DNA from: Tubiluchus corallicola
Taxonomy: Eukaryota > Priapulida > Priapulimorpha > Priapulimorphida > Tubiluchidae
Length of the DNA: 64,000 nt
Direction: 5' to 3'
Assembly (NCBI GenBank): GCA_030141605.1
Contig: JAQGDQ010000385.1
Location: forward strand, 124,001 to 188,000
Positions 27,610-38,545 of this stretch are shown here, piece after piece (the stretch's first letter is position 1; each line of letters starts with the position of its first letter). The notes under the pieces were generated by a model. That model did not search any database, was not told where the DNA came from, and saw only the letters and a list, made by a program, of their open reading frames with translations. Position numbers and translations under genes: made by a program.

Positions 27610-30600
27610 AAAACAGTAATGGCTTGTTTGGATGAAATCGATTCACAGAAAGACAAGTCTTTATTGGCTTCATTAGGAAAATCAAGATGCGATGTGACGA
27701 GTTTAGAAAGAATGAAAGCATCATTAGATTCGGAGGTAAACTATTCATTAGATGTCAAATCAAATGCTTCCTTTACAAGTTTTCATTTCGCATCCTCATA
27801 TAATTTCAGTTCTACTTTTGCACTTTTGATTTTATTTTTATTTTTTCAGGCACAGAAATTTTCTGATGATAAGCAGTCTGTTCTTACCATGATGAGAGAG
27901 ATAATTGACAGTTCACAGGTTTGTCTGTTTGTTTTATTTAATTATAGTCTTCTTAATTTAATTTTTAATTTATTACAATTTATTTAACTAATAAGCCTTC
28001 TCACAGTTTCGTAGTGCACATGTGCAGTCGACTTTAACACCTGAACTCTGTACTTAACACCTGGACTTTGTACTTAACACCTGAACTCTGTACTTAACAC
28101 CTGGACTTTGTACTTAACACCTGAACTCTGTACTTAACACCTGGACTTTGTACTTAACACCTGAACTCTGTACTTAACACCTGGACTTTGTACTTAACAC
28201 CTGATATTTGTACTTAACACTTGAACTTTGTACTTAACACCTGAATGTTGTACTTAACACCTGAACTTTGTACTTAACACCTGAATGTTGTACTTAACAC
28301 CTGAACTTTGTACTTAACACCTGAACTTTGTACTTAACACCTGAAATTTGTACTTAACACCTGAACTTTGTACTTAACACCTGAACTTGTTCGAGAGAGG
28401 CATTTTTATGCATCGTTCTTTCATTCCCAAACTGCACTAAGATTTTTAAGGTGATGTCTGCTAGCATTTTGTGGTGTATAATTAATGGGATGAATCTACA
28501 TTGGTAATTGTTTCTGGTATCGCTTCTGTACTCTGTGAGCTTTGTATATTTGAATTTTAAGTATTAACCAATGAATTACCCGTATTTTTGAACTAACCAT
28601 CTATGTAATTATATTCGTAAAGCAACCAGTTGTACGTATCTGTTCTTAACTAAAATGTATTTGTTGCAAATAGTGGAAATACTCCAATCAGTAATATTAC
28701 TGTTATGTTAATCCACTTAAATTAAATAAGGTTTATATATATTGTCTCTAGTCATTGCTCTCAGCTTTGAATAACATTTTATTCTACTTGCAGGGTACAT
28801 CTGCTTCACAATACCAGGCTGTATTCAATAAGATTATTACTCTGGCAGATCCAGTTCTTCTTTGTAGTTACCACATGAGTTTGTTGATCCAACATGTTCT
28901 CTCACAGGAACACAACTTTCCAAGGGAAATGTTGCTTGAGTTCATTAACTCTGGCTTGATAAACGCAAGGTATCAGTTCATAAAATAGACAGTGTTTGAA
29001 TAATTCCTTTGTTTTAAAGTATAAATTGTTACACCTCAAATTTACACTGTTCAAAAAGCAATGACTCGCTTTTAATGGTTCCCTTTCTGCCATTAGAGAA
29101 GTCACTAGTTTGAGTTGCATGTTTTTTGGATAATATGAAGATCTCTGTATGTAGTTACACTTTTGTGAAACATCATTGTCGGATATTGTAGAGTAAAGCA
29201 TGACTTTTTGGTTTAGATTTTTTTACTAAATCCAAAGAGGTGAAATGGTAAAAATTACTGTTACTGCAAAAGAACTACTTCAAAATACAGTAAGCGCCGC
29301 TTAATAGACTCACTTTGGGACAGAAGTATTTTGATCCAATTAACCGACTGATTCAATTAGCCGACAGATATAGTATATTACTACTATAGAAGTATGCGTC
29401 ATTGCAAAGGCTTTAAATAATTTTAGAAACAAATTAATGACAAGATTCCTGTGTGCAATTATTTAAAAGAATATTAATTTATATAAGTGAATTAATAAAA
29501 AAGAAAATAGAAATTGCAAAAATCTGATTATTACGACTAAAACTTACAAAACTTCATACAAGATCGGTTGTTTCATTTCTTCACGAACAAGTTGGTTTAT
29601 GAAATTCTCATAATGATAAAAACATTGAAAATCAGTTACTCTATAGTGTACATATTCACTCAGAACACCTAGTCACTTAGTGCTTGAGCTGCAGTTGGTG
29701 ATGACCTTGTTTCCCCTGTGAAAACAGCGGGAACTTTAAAGCCAGAACCGGTGGTCAAGTGATTAAATGTTTAGCTTCCAAAAACAACGAGGTTAATTGC
29801 AGTGGGCAAGCGGGTGATGGATTCAAAGCAAAACCGCTAAGCCAACATATTAGCACATATGATAAACACACTGTACTTGCTTACAAACAAAGCTGTATCT
29901 AACATGACTATTTCTATGTACATTATAGTGCACAAAATAGATGTACAGATGACATAAAAGCAGTAAAAGCTCTTTGGTCACACACAAGTGTCTAATTTTA
30001 AGTATGTGATTGAAAAATATTGAGTCAATTATGTCGAGTTATGTGGGTCAATTACCGACAGTTTTTAAATACATTTGAATAGGAGCGGCGGCCCGTTCCA
30101 GGCGTTTTTGAGTCAATTACCGACAGTTTTTATATACATTTGAATAGGAGTGCCCATACTATGTGTTTTTAAATAAATTAAGCGATTGAGTCTATTAACT
30201 GTGAGTCTAATAAACGGTGCCTAATGTAGTTGCAAGTTACTTTGGGAAAACTGACATTTGTAACACATTACTTTCATTAATCACTGAAAATATGTAACAT
30301 ATTGCTTCCTGTTTTCGTTCATAAAAATTCTTATGTTTGTTCAAAAGTAACAGGAACTCTAAAGGATTTTTAAAGGCGTCATTTTCTAACAGTAGATTCG
30401 TTTCTTCTATTTGCAGGTTGTTTCCTAATTTTATAGAAAAATTGTTAGAAAGGAGGGAAACTGTTCTGATCCATAAAGCCGTGTCCAGTATACCTGATAT
30501 GCCAGAGTCTTCAATCACCCAAATACTAAAGTTTTATCTCAGGTATTTAATTTAACAATGTTATCAGAAACTTGCCATCAGACAGCAGCTTTGACGTAAA

Positions 30601-33600
30601 GAAAAACAGGTGCTGTATTAATATTAACCACATTTTAGTAAATGCTGGAAGTGCATATGCTCATATGAGATGCACATGATGGTGAATTTCTAAATTTATA
30701 AGGAACGATGACAAAAAATTTGCTTTTAATCGTGAAAACTGTCACCAGGGTGCACTGCACTCATAATGAAACATTTCTTTTAAACGTTGTGAAAGGTATG
30801 ATATATGTAGCAGTGCACCTGTCGTTTGTATGCAATTTCAAATTCATTAAAGCCATAATGTTTTATCAGTTACTGCAATAAGCCTTTTCACAGTTTCCAG
30901 CGATTGATGATGATTCTGAAAAGGTCAAAGGTTGAGTGTACCAGACAACACATTTGTTTACACTTGACAACGCCTCGCAGCCCATGCTATTGTAATAGTA
31001 ACAGTTTTAACAGTTAGCTAGAATCTTACCTAGTTCATTTTTTCTTGCTCGCAAGTAAGATCCTGCTAGTAAATCACTCTACGCACAGACTAATGCACAA
31101 TTAAAGGAAGACCAGACGATTGTTTAGATTCAATCTCATTTTAATTCAGTGTCCAAAACATACATTTTCTTGCCTATAAAAGTTAGCAATCATTCCCTAT
31201 ATTTGAATATATAGTTTAGAAAGTTAATAAACGGCAACTGAACACAGCTATTGCTTACGTCAGAAGCTAACCACAGTTTGTGCAATGGCAGGCGTTTTCC
31301 TTTGTGCATCAAGCAAATTTGCGTAAGTGTTACAGTACTGCTTAAATGCGTGATTTCACGAAAAATGGGCTTTATATCATATGATGTCAAAAACTAACAC
31401 TGCAGTTCATGATCATGCTTATCAGAGTACCCCCTTCTATGTGTCGGCCAAAATGTGACAAAAAGGCACTGTTGCCAATCTTAGTAGATTCACTGGGCCG
31501 TGCGTAGTTTTGAAAGTTTAACGAAATTTGAGTATCTGAGGTAATTATTATTTAATGTAAGCTTTGATTTAAAAAAAGTTGTTGTAGTTTTCAATATTTT
31601 AGAGCATTCTTTATTCTGAACTAGTGTTTACACAATCAGCCGATTTTCCTCTTACTAAAGTTCACATAAAACAGGCGGCTTTGCTTTACTCATATGTCAC
31701 GTGATGGTTGTAGTTAAGACCTGTTGCTGTTGTACACTTAACCTTTGACCTAAGTAACTGCACGTGTGCACAACGAAACTGTGAAAAAGCTTATTGTATT
31801 ATTAAAGTCTCTTTAAACATTTTACCATCATGTCCTATAATTATTTTTATTTTATCTACAGTAGTGAAACAGATTGTTCGAATCTCATTTGCACAGCTGA
31901 TGATGTTGTAAATAACAATGTAGATGACAGTGCCGATACAGAGCACGCTCCGAGACGCCCTAAAGTAGCTCCAGTTGAACCGGGAAAAATTGTGGCTTTG
32001 TGAGTATTTTTCAGCTGCATTCACTTTAATTCAATTCACGCTAAGCAACGTGGTGTTTGGTTGTTGTGCGCATGTGGCCAGGCACACATGTCTGAGATAA
32101 AATGCTGTACTTTAGGTAGAAAAAGTACTGTCACTCACGCAGTGTGTTGTTAGTTGTCACGTGCATAAAGGCCATGTATCAGCATATTCTTGTATTGCGA
32201 GAATTTAGGCAATTCCTAAGCAAATAATATTTTTTTGTTTAGGATTTTATCAATTTTACGTATAAATTTTCGTACGTTTGTTTGTTTAAAATCACAATTA
32301 AAACATTAAAACTACATACGTTTGTTTCGTTTTACACGGTATTAAAACAATGGTTAAAATTTTTCTAAAGCAGCACCCCAACTAATTTTAGCTACGAGCT
32401 GCCACTGACTTTTTATAGGTAATATTTTATAGGTAACACTATAGTTTAACATTATAGTAACATTTTATAGTAACATTATTGTTAACATTATAGTAACATT
32501 TTATGATAACATTTTATAGTACATTATAGTAACATTTCATAGTAACACTATAACTTAACATTATAGTAACATTTTATAGTACACTGTAACTTAACATTAT
32601 AGGACCATTTTATAGTAACATTATAGTAACATTTCATAGTAACACTATAACTTAACATTATAGTAGCATTTTATAGTAACATTATAGTAACATTTTGTAA
32701 TATTTTATAGTAACACTATAGTAACATTTTACTTTTTTTCAGAGACCATTTGTTATGCATGGAATTTGACGATGCGCTTATTCTGAACAATTTACGGTTG
32801 CTGCAAACCGATGAAGTCATTGTGAGTATTTCATATTAGAACGTTTGTAAGATTTTCACAAGCTAAAACAAGAAAACACAGTTGAATTGATCTTCAAAAA
32901 TTGTCAGATCTCTAGTTTAAAACATAATATTCTGCGTATCCTAAAATATTATTTCGCATTCTAGTAAGAGTCTTTGACTTGTCATAGGAGGCATTTCCCA
33001 TGATTAACTGAAATTATTTTAATTGAAATTTCATCTTTTAGCTTTTTTTGAAGTACCTTATATGGAAAATGAGCAATTGTCCATTAGAAACGGAGAAGCC
33101 GGGAGTTCCTATGCTTCAACGGGTATCACTAATTATCATAATATCTAATTATTTAATAATCATCTACATGCAGTATAGTTTTGAATATTTGTTTTCATTT
33201 TTACCCGAGCCTGCGTGGACTATTGGAGTGTACAGCTACAGCCGCGACTGGGATATTCAAAATTCATTACATTTATATATGTCTAAATTCAGTATGCACT
33301 GCACGTATGTTACATCACTCTGTTTTAACCGTAGACTTTAATTGGAACCTGTTCAGTCATTGTTTTAATATTGTCCAAAATGAAACAAATATATAAAAAG
33401 AAAATTTAGTCAAAAAGAAACACTAAAAAAAATTTAGTCAAGAAGCACAACAGGGTCGGGCACTGCGTGATCGACACTGCTTTTTCTACCTAGCGTGCAG
33501 CTTCTTATCTCGCACATGTGCACATGGCCGCATGCACACAATAGCTAAACACCACGATGCTGGAACCGTGAAGTGCACTGTTCCACACAAGGATTTTTGT

Positions 33601-36600
33601 AATTTTTTCATGAACAAGGGAATGCCTACTGACATTAAGCTTAACAATTATATAATCTACAAGTATGAAGAAATAATTAAAGAAAAAAGACTCATTATAT
33701 TGAACATTATCGATAATATTGAGTGAAAATAGGGGGTGCTGGAGTGCCTGTACATGAGGCACCACTGATGACCATAATTAGTGTCTTTGCAGTTGGCTGA
33801 TATCAATTTTATAAACGATTCGCTAACATTAACGTATATTATTGACTTTTCTTTTACTCACAATATGAAAACTTTGCCTTAGTCACTTTATGAAAATCGC
33901 AATATGAAAACTTTTCCTTAGCCACTTTATGAAAATGACATTATGAAAACTTTGCCTTTGTCACTTTATGAAAATCGCAATATGAAAACTTTGCCTTAGC
34001 CACTTTATGAAAATCACATTATGAAAACTTTGCCTTTGTCACTTTATGAAAATCACATTATGAAAACTTTGCCTTTGCCACTTTATGAAAATCACATTAT
34101 GAAAACTTTGCCTTAGTCACTTTATGAAAATCACATTATGAAAACTTTGCCTTTGTCACTTTATGAAAATCACATTATGAAAACTTTGCCTTAGCCACTT
34201 TATGAAAATCACAATATGAAAACTTTGCCTTTGTCACTTTATGAAAATCACATTATGAAAACTTTGCCTTTGTCACTTTATGAAAATCACATATGAAAAC
34301 TTTGCCTTAGCTTGCACTTTATGAAAATCACATTATGAAAACTTTGCCTTAGCCACTTTATGAAAATTTTTGCCTTAGTCACTTTATGAAAATCACATTA
34401 TGAAAACTTTGCCTTAGCCACTTTATGAAAATCACATTATGAAAACTTTGCCTTTGTCACTTTATGAAAATCACATTATGAAACTTTTTGCACATGAAAA
34501 CTTTGCCTTTGTCACTTTATGAAAATCACATTATGAAAACTTTGCCTTAGCCACTTTATGAAAATCACATTATGAAAACTTTGCCTTTGTCACTTTATGA
34601 AAATCACATTATGAAAACTTTGCCTTAGCCACTTTATGAAAATCACATTATGAAAACTTTGCCTTTGTCACTTTATGAAAATCACATTATGAAAACTTTG
34701 CTTTAGTCACTTTATGAAAATCACATTATGAAAACTTTGCCTTAGTCACTTTATGAAAATCACATTATGAAAACTTTGCCTTTGTCACTTTATGAAAATC
34801 ACATTATGAAAACTTTGCCTTAGTCACTTTATGAAAATCACATTATGACATTTGCCTTTGTCACTTTATGAAAATCCATTATGAAAACTTTGCCTTTGTC
34901 ACTTTATGAAAATCACATTATGAAAACTTTGCCTTAGTCACTTTATGAAAATCACATTATGACAGTTTTGCCTTTGTCACTTTATGAAAATCGCATTATG
35001 AAAACTTTGCCTTTGTCACTTTATGAAAATCACATTATGAAAACTTTGCCTTAGTCACTTTATGAAAATCACATTATGACAGTTTTGCCTTTGTCACTTT
35101 ATGAAAATCGCATTATGAAAACTTTGCCTTTGTCACTTTATGAAAATCACATTATGAAAACTTTGCCTTAGTCACTTTATGAAAATCACATTATGACAGT
35201 TTTGCCTTTGTCACTTTATGAAAATCGCATTATGAAAACTTTGCCTTTGTCACTTTATGAAAATCACATTATGAAAACTTTGCCTTAGCCACTTTATGAA
35301 AATCACATTATGAAAACTTTGCCTTAGCCACTTTATGAAAATCACATTATGAAAACTTTGCCTTTGTCACTTTATGAAAATCACATTATGAAAACTTTGC
35401 CTTAGTCACTTTATGAAAATCACATTATGACAGTTTTGCCTTTGTCACTTTATGAAAATCGCATTATGAAAACTTTGCCTTTGTCACTTTATGAAAATCA
35501 CATTATGAAAACTTTGCCTTAGTCACTTTATGAAAATCACATTATGAAAACTTTGCCTTAGTCACTTTATGAAAATCGCATTATGAAAACTTTGCCTTTG
35601 TCACTTTATGAAAATCACATTATGAAAACTTTGCCTTAGTCACTTTATGAAAATCACATTATGACAGTTTTGCCTTTGTCACTTTATGAAAATCACATTA
35701 TGAAAACTTTGCCAAATGAAAGTCTTGTTTTAATTTCCTGTCTGCAAGTCATATGTCGTGTCGGCTAGTCAGCTCATATTCCTGTCTATTTTTCTTCTCA
35801 CTTAGTGACGTGTTTCGTCAAGGGATTTATATTTGATTATAGATATGCAGTTGGAGCAGTGCAGTATTAGACTCAAACTTTAGTCGTCTTGCCATGAAAC
35901 CAGAAGTTTACCCGCTTCTGCATCAAATGCGGGGTTATATAGCTAACCAGGTTTGTGAATTTATTATGTTAATGTTAACGGTCTTGTTAGTACACAGTAT
36001 AATCTGCTTATAACTAGTTTCAAGGGAATATGTAAATCTCCTTACTATAACCAAGATTCGTTATAGTCGAAGTCAACTGACGCCAAGCATATTGGTCAAT
36101 CATTCCGTCTCCACTGTGACATAAGCATGCTTATTGGTGTTCATTCAGGACATGCCACCGGATAACAGCTCTCTCTAGTGAACAATATGACAACTAATGT
36201 GTAATCAGCAGATAAAGTGATTGTACTTTTTCATTTACATAAATTTACAAGGCCACTGTTATTTTTATACAAAATTAAAACTTCAAGAAGCCAAAAATGA
36301 CTTTACAGTTTAAAGCGGAATGATGTAGCAACAAGGTTTCTAAGAACTACAAAATGCATTAAGATGAGTTCCTAGTCGGGTCGTTATTATAAAAGAACTA
36401 AGTCAATAAACCCCGCTTTAAGATAAATGGGCAACAAAATATGTTTACGAGTCTCTCTTGCCTTTGAATACATGAACATATCATACCTGCGATGTATTTT
36501 TTCTATATTTATCTGATTATTTGATCATCTGCAAGCTTTTATCTCACATTTTGTATTTTTCCAACTGTTTGTTAGGCTACCGAAATGGAATAAATTTGAT

Positions 36601-37336
36601 TGTTTTATCCCATAGACAATCTTGCCTCAGTAATAATAACATAAGTCCCAATGGCATCTTTTAACCATGATAATAACCAAAAAAGTGTAAATTTTTTTAT
36701 TTCAGGATACTAATATTACATTATATATAATGTAAATTTTAATCTTGTTAGGTTAAATTGTCCTTTTTTAAAGTTATCAAACAGTTATCTTTATCAAGCT
36801 TGCAAGATCATTACTAAGGTGATTTCTGTTAATAGGGCTTTTTCATAAACATAAATGCAGTAACAAAATTTCACTACGCAAGGCCAAAAAATTGTTGTTA
36901 AAATGATACGTGCGTCGTTAAGTGAATAAAATGTGTCAAAAGATCAGCGTCATACTCAAATTACTTTCACTGAGCAAAATATAACTAATTTAGAGGCGTC
37001 ATATTTGCTGTTTTGCATTAGAAATAACATTAGGAGTTAATAGAATTGTACTTCATGGATAAAACGAAATGCTTAACACAAAATATATCTGGGTTCTGTG
37101 AAATTCATATTACTAGCATTCGACTGTAAATGGTTTCGACAACCTACAACTATCTATATTCATATAACATGTTTGTTAATACAAGCATTTCACATTATTT
37201 TTGCTTTTTGCAGGTGGCTTTCTTTAACGACTTGAAGGGTTTGGAAGCCATGATGTATCAGTTACGTGATCAGTGCATTTTAAACCAAGACACGTTTGTT
37301 GGTCTTTACTGTATAGAAATTTTACATATAGAATAA
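27610..37336 (+). CDS. NOL11: NOL11-like nucleolar protein, C-terminal part, nine exons
   Basis: NOL11 is a nucleolar subunit of the t-UTP part of the small-subunit processome, needed for rDNA transcription and pre-18S processing. Exons: 27610-27735 (or from 27617), 27850-27918, 28794-28969, 30417-30542, 31862-31999, 32743-32821, 33042-33122, 35843-35950, 37214-37336; all joins keep frame with GT..AG borders and give 341 residues. Recognition rests on the C-terminal helical region: NFPREMLLEFI, FPNFIEKLLERRE, IPDMPESSITQILKFYL, LFLKYLIWKMS, AVLDSNFSRL.MKPE and the extreme end GLYCIEILHIE. An acidic low-complexity exon (31862) sits between, as in vertebrates. The N-terminal beta-propeller (about 350 residues) has no recognised exons in the window. 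The first exon could begin at either of two acceptors (27609 or 27616). The 114-nt first intron has no in-frame stop. Confidence 0.85.
27990..28036 (-). mobile_element. MITE family A terminal fragment, joined to a minisatellite
   Basis: AATAAGCCTTCTCACAGTTT followed by CGTAGTGCACATGTGCAGTC matches the inverted terminus of family A (copies at 30877, 53125, 58712). After about 45 bases it passes directly into the 20-bp minisatellite; the rest of the MITE is missing. Confidence 0.6.
28036..28388 (+). repeat. 20-bp minisatellite in NOL11 intron 2
   Basis: About 17-18 copies of TACTTAACACCTGAACTTTG. The first part alternates two variants (GAACTC and GGACTT), giving a 40-bp higher-order period; the later part uses other variants (GATATT, GAATGT). 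Confidence 0.95.
29286..30228. mobile_element. Tigger/pogo-like non-autonomous element in NOL11 intron 3
   Basis: Starts TACAGTAAGCGCCGCTTAAT and continues AGACTCAC. It ends with GTGAGTCTAATAAACGGTGC then CTAATGTA, the near reverse complement. TA at both edges fits TA target duplication of the Tc1/mariner/pogo superfamily. Inside, a block of about 70 bases (GTCAATTACCGACAGTTTTT...GAATAGGAG) occurs twice near 30050 and 30115. No transposase ORF. Confidence 0.65.
30877..31795 (+). mobile_element. MITE family A, copy 1, interrupted by family B
   Basis: Left end AATAAGCCTTTTCACAGTTT and right end AACTGTGAAAAAGCTTATT are inverted repeats. Left part 30877-31111 and right part 31646-31795 align with consecutive parts of the uninterrupted copy at 53125-53510. 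The intervening 31112-31645 is a family B element. It lies in NOL11 intron 4. Confidence 0.75.
31112..31645 (+). mobile_element. MITE family B, copy 2, nested in family A
   Basis: Begins CCAGACGATTGTTTAGATTC and aligns with 26939-27412 over its length, with shared words such as CCACAGTTTGTGCAATGG/AACAGTTTGTGCAATGG, GTCGGCCA, ATGTGACAAAAAGGCAC and GTAAGCTTTGATTTAAAAA. It is inserted in a family A element, so family B moved later than that A copy. Confidence 0.7.
32405..32735 (+). repeat. Imperfect AT-rich tandem repeat in NOL11 intron 5
   Basis: Many imperfect units of AACATTTTATAGTAACATTATAGT running up to the pyrimidine tract of the acceptor at 32741-32742. Units vary in length. Confidence 0.85.
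33357..33772 (+). mobile_element. Dispersed repeat family C, copy 1 (NOL11 intron 7)
   Basis: Aligns with 59589-59960 over about 370 bases: GTGCAGCTTCTTATCTCG, GGATTTTTGTAATTTTTTCA, AATTAAAGAAAAAAGACTC, GAACATTATCGATAA and GAGTGAAAATAGGGGGTGCT are shared. No long ORF is intact in both copies. The GGGGGTGCTG/CACC end resembles hAT termini but paired inverted ends are not certain. Confidence 0.6.
33861..35713 (+). repeat. 39-bp minisatellite, about 47 copies, NOL11 intron 7
   Basis: Unit CACTTTATGAAAATCACATT plus ATGAAAACTTTGCCTTTGT. Variants end TTTGT, TTAGT or TTAGC, with a few shortened units and units with GACAGTTTTGCC. Around 34950-35700 sets of three to five units repeat as blocks, showing higher-order duplication. 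Confidence 0.97.
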
Positions 37337-37337
37337 A
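37332..37337 (+). promoter_or_regulatory. AATAAA overlapping the NOL11 stop codon
   Basis: The last codons read GAA TAA A, so the hexamer AATAAA includes the stop. A T/G-rich stretch (TTGTTGGTTTTC) follows about 30 bases later, as expected downstream of a cleavage site. If used, the 3' UTR would be only about 15-30 bases. Confidence 0.45.
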
Positions 37338-37384
37338 TGATTTAGCTTTTACGATTATACAATGAATTGTTGGTTTTCGACTCG

Positions 37385-38155
37385 AGATCGGTAGGGGCGT
37401 GCGGGCCGCACTGGGTGACAACATCCTGGGGGTGACACCAAAAACATATTTCCTTTTTTTCGCAGGGGTAGGCTAAACTGTGATGGATTATATATACCTG
37501 TACTTTTACCAAACCTACTCTGGCATGTGACATAAAATGATTTCTCGTGATCTGTGTTTCTGTGACGTCATGTGAAAGAAGCTTTTCCAAGCTTAAACTA
37601 ATCAAAAACTTCTTGCGATTCACAATGAGGCAGTTAAGGCTATTTGATCTTGTGGTTTCACCAGTTGAAAGTGACTTGGCAGTTGATTTTAATGAAGTAA
37701 TTGACAAGTTTTCAGTAGTGAAGTCCAGGCAAAGAAAATTCTGATTGTTGGCATATAATTAGTAAATACAGAATTGTTTGTGTTTTAATGCTAGTTTCTT
37801 ATGATATTTCAACTAAGTCGTGTATTTTTATATGATAAAAAGTGTTACTTCAACGTTTATATATATCTCATATAAAAAATTAAAAAATATATAAAAAATA
37901 TTAACATTTTAAAATAAACATTGTCAATGTACTAACATGTTCTTAACACTTTAACTCAGTAGAATGGAAAACAAAATGATCTTGTCTAGATGATGTTTCT
38001 CCTAATCACCAGGTAGCAAGTGCTCTAGCTACCTACATAAGATATTATTAAAGGATTTTGTATGATACAGTATATGAGCTGCAATACACAGGTGACACCA
38101 ACCCTAGCGACGCCCCGGGTGACACCAATCCTAGCGACTTCCCCGGGCAATTGCT
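37385..38155 (+). mobile_element. Decayed hAT transposon after NOL11
   Basis: The ends carry related GGGTGACA(CC) blocks: GTGACAACATCCTGGGGGTG near 37416 and, inverted, GTGACACCAACCCTAGCGAC near 38092 with GTGACACCAATCCTAGCGAC near 38121. Between them is the C-terminal transposase remnant at 37541-37744. Most of the transposase is deleted. Confidence 0.6.
37541..37744 (+). pseudogene. hAT transposase C-terminal dimerisation domain remnant
   Basis: The frame reads SCERSFSKLKLIKNFLRFTM then QLRLFDLVVSP, DLAVDFNEVIDKFSVVKSRQ and RKF followed by a stop. This is the conserved C-terminal dimerisation region of hAT transposases of the ZMYM-like type. The catalytic part and BED finger are absent, so it is a broken copy. 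Confidence 0.85.
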
Positions 38156-38374
38156 AATTGATGAACATTAATGATATTCAAACCAAGTAATTAACCGAGC
38201 ACGGACCCATAAGTTGAAGACATATATTAGAACACACACAAGGCAAGTTGTGAATAATCAAATATAAAAAAGAAATAACAAGAGTACGTTCTCAACAGTA
38301 TCAAAAATATTCTTATATTTTGCATCTTGGCCCAGCAACATTTTCACATTACATCATTGGCAACAGTAACCACG

Positions 38375-38545
38375 TGTACAGTAAAGAGTACAAAGTTGCT
38401 GAATTCATTTATAAATGTGTACAGTAAGGAGTACAAAGTTGCTGAATTCATTTATAAATGTGTACAGTAAGGAGTACAAAGTTGCTGAATTCATTCATAA
38501 ATGTGTACAGTAAGGAATACAAAGTTGCTGAATTCATTCATAAAT
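38375..38545 (+). repeat. 43-bp minisatellite, four copies
   Basis: Four copies of GTGTACAGTAAGGAGTACAA followed by AGTTGCTGAATTCATTYATAAAT. It lies between the hAT relic and the PRELID3 3' end. Confidence 0.9.

Noticed and set aside
36000-36420. Possible further Tigger-like element in NOL11 intron 8
   Set aside because: Start resembles such ends (CTGCTTATAACTAG, ATTCGTTATAGTCG) but no matching inverted end was found.
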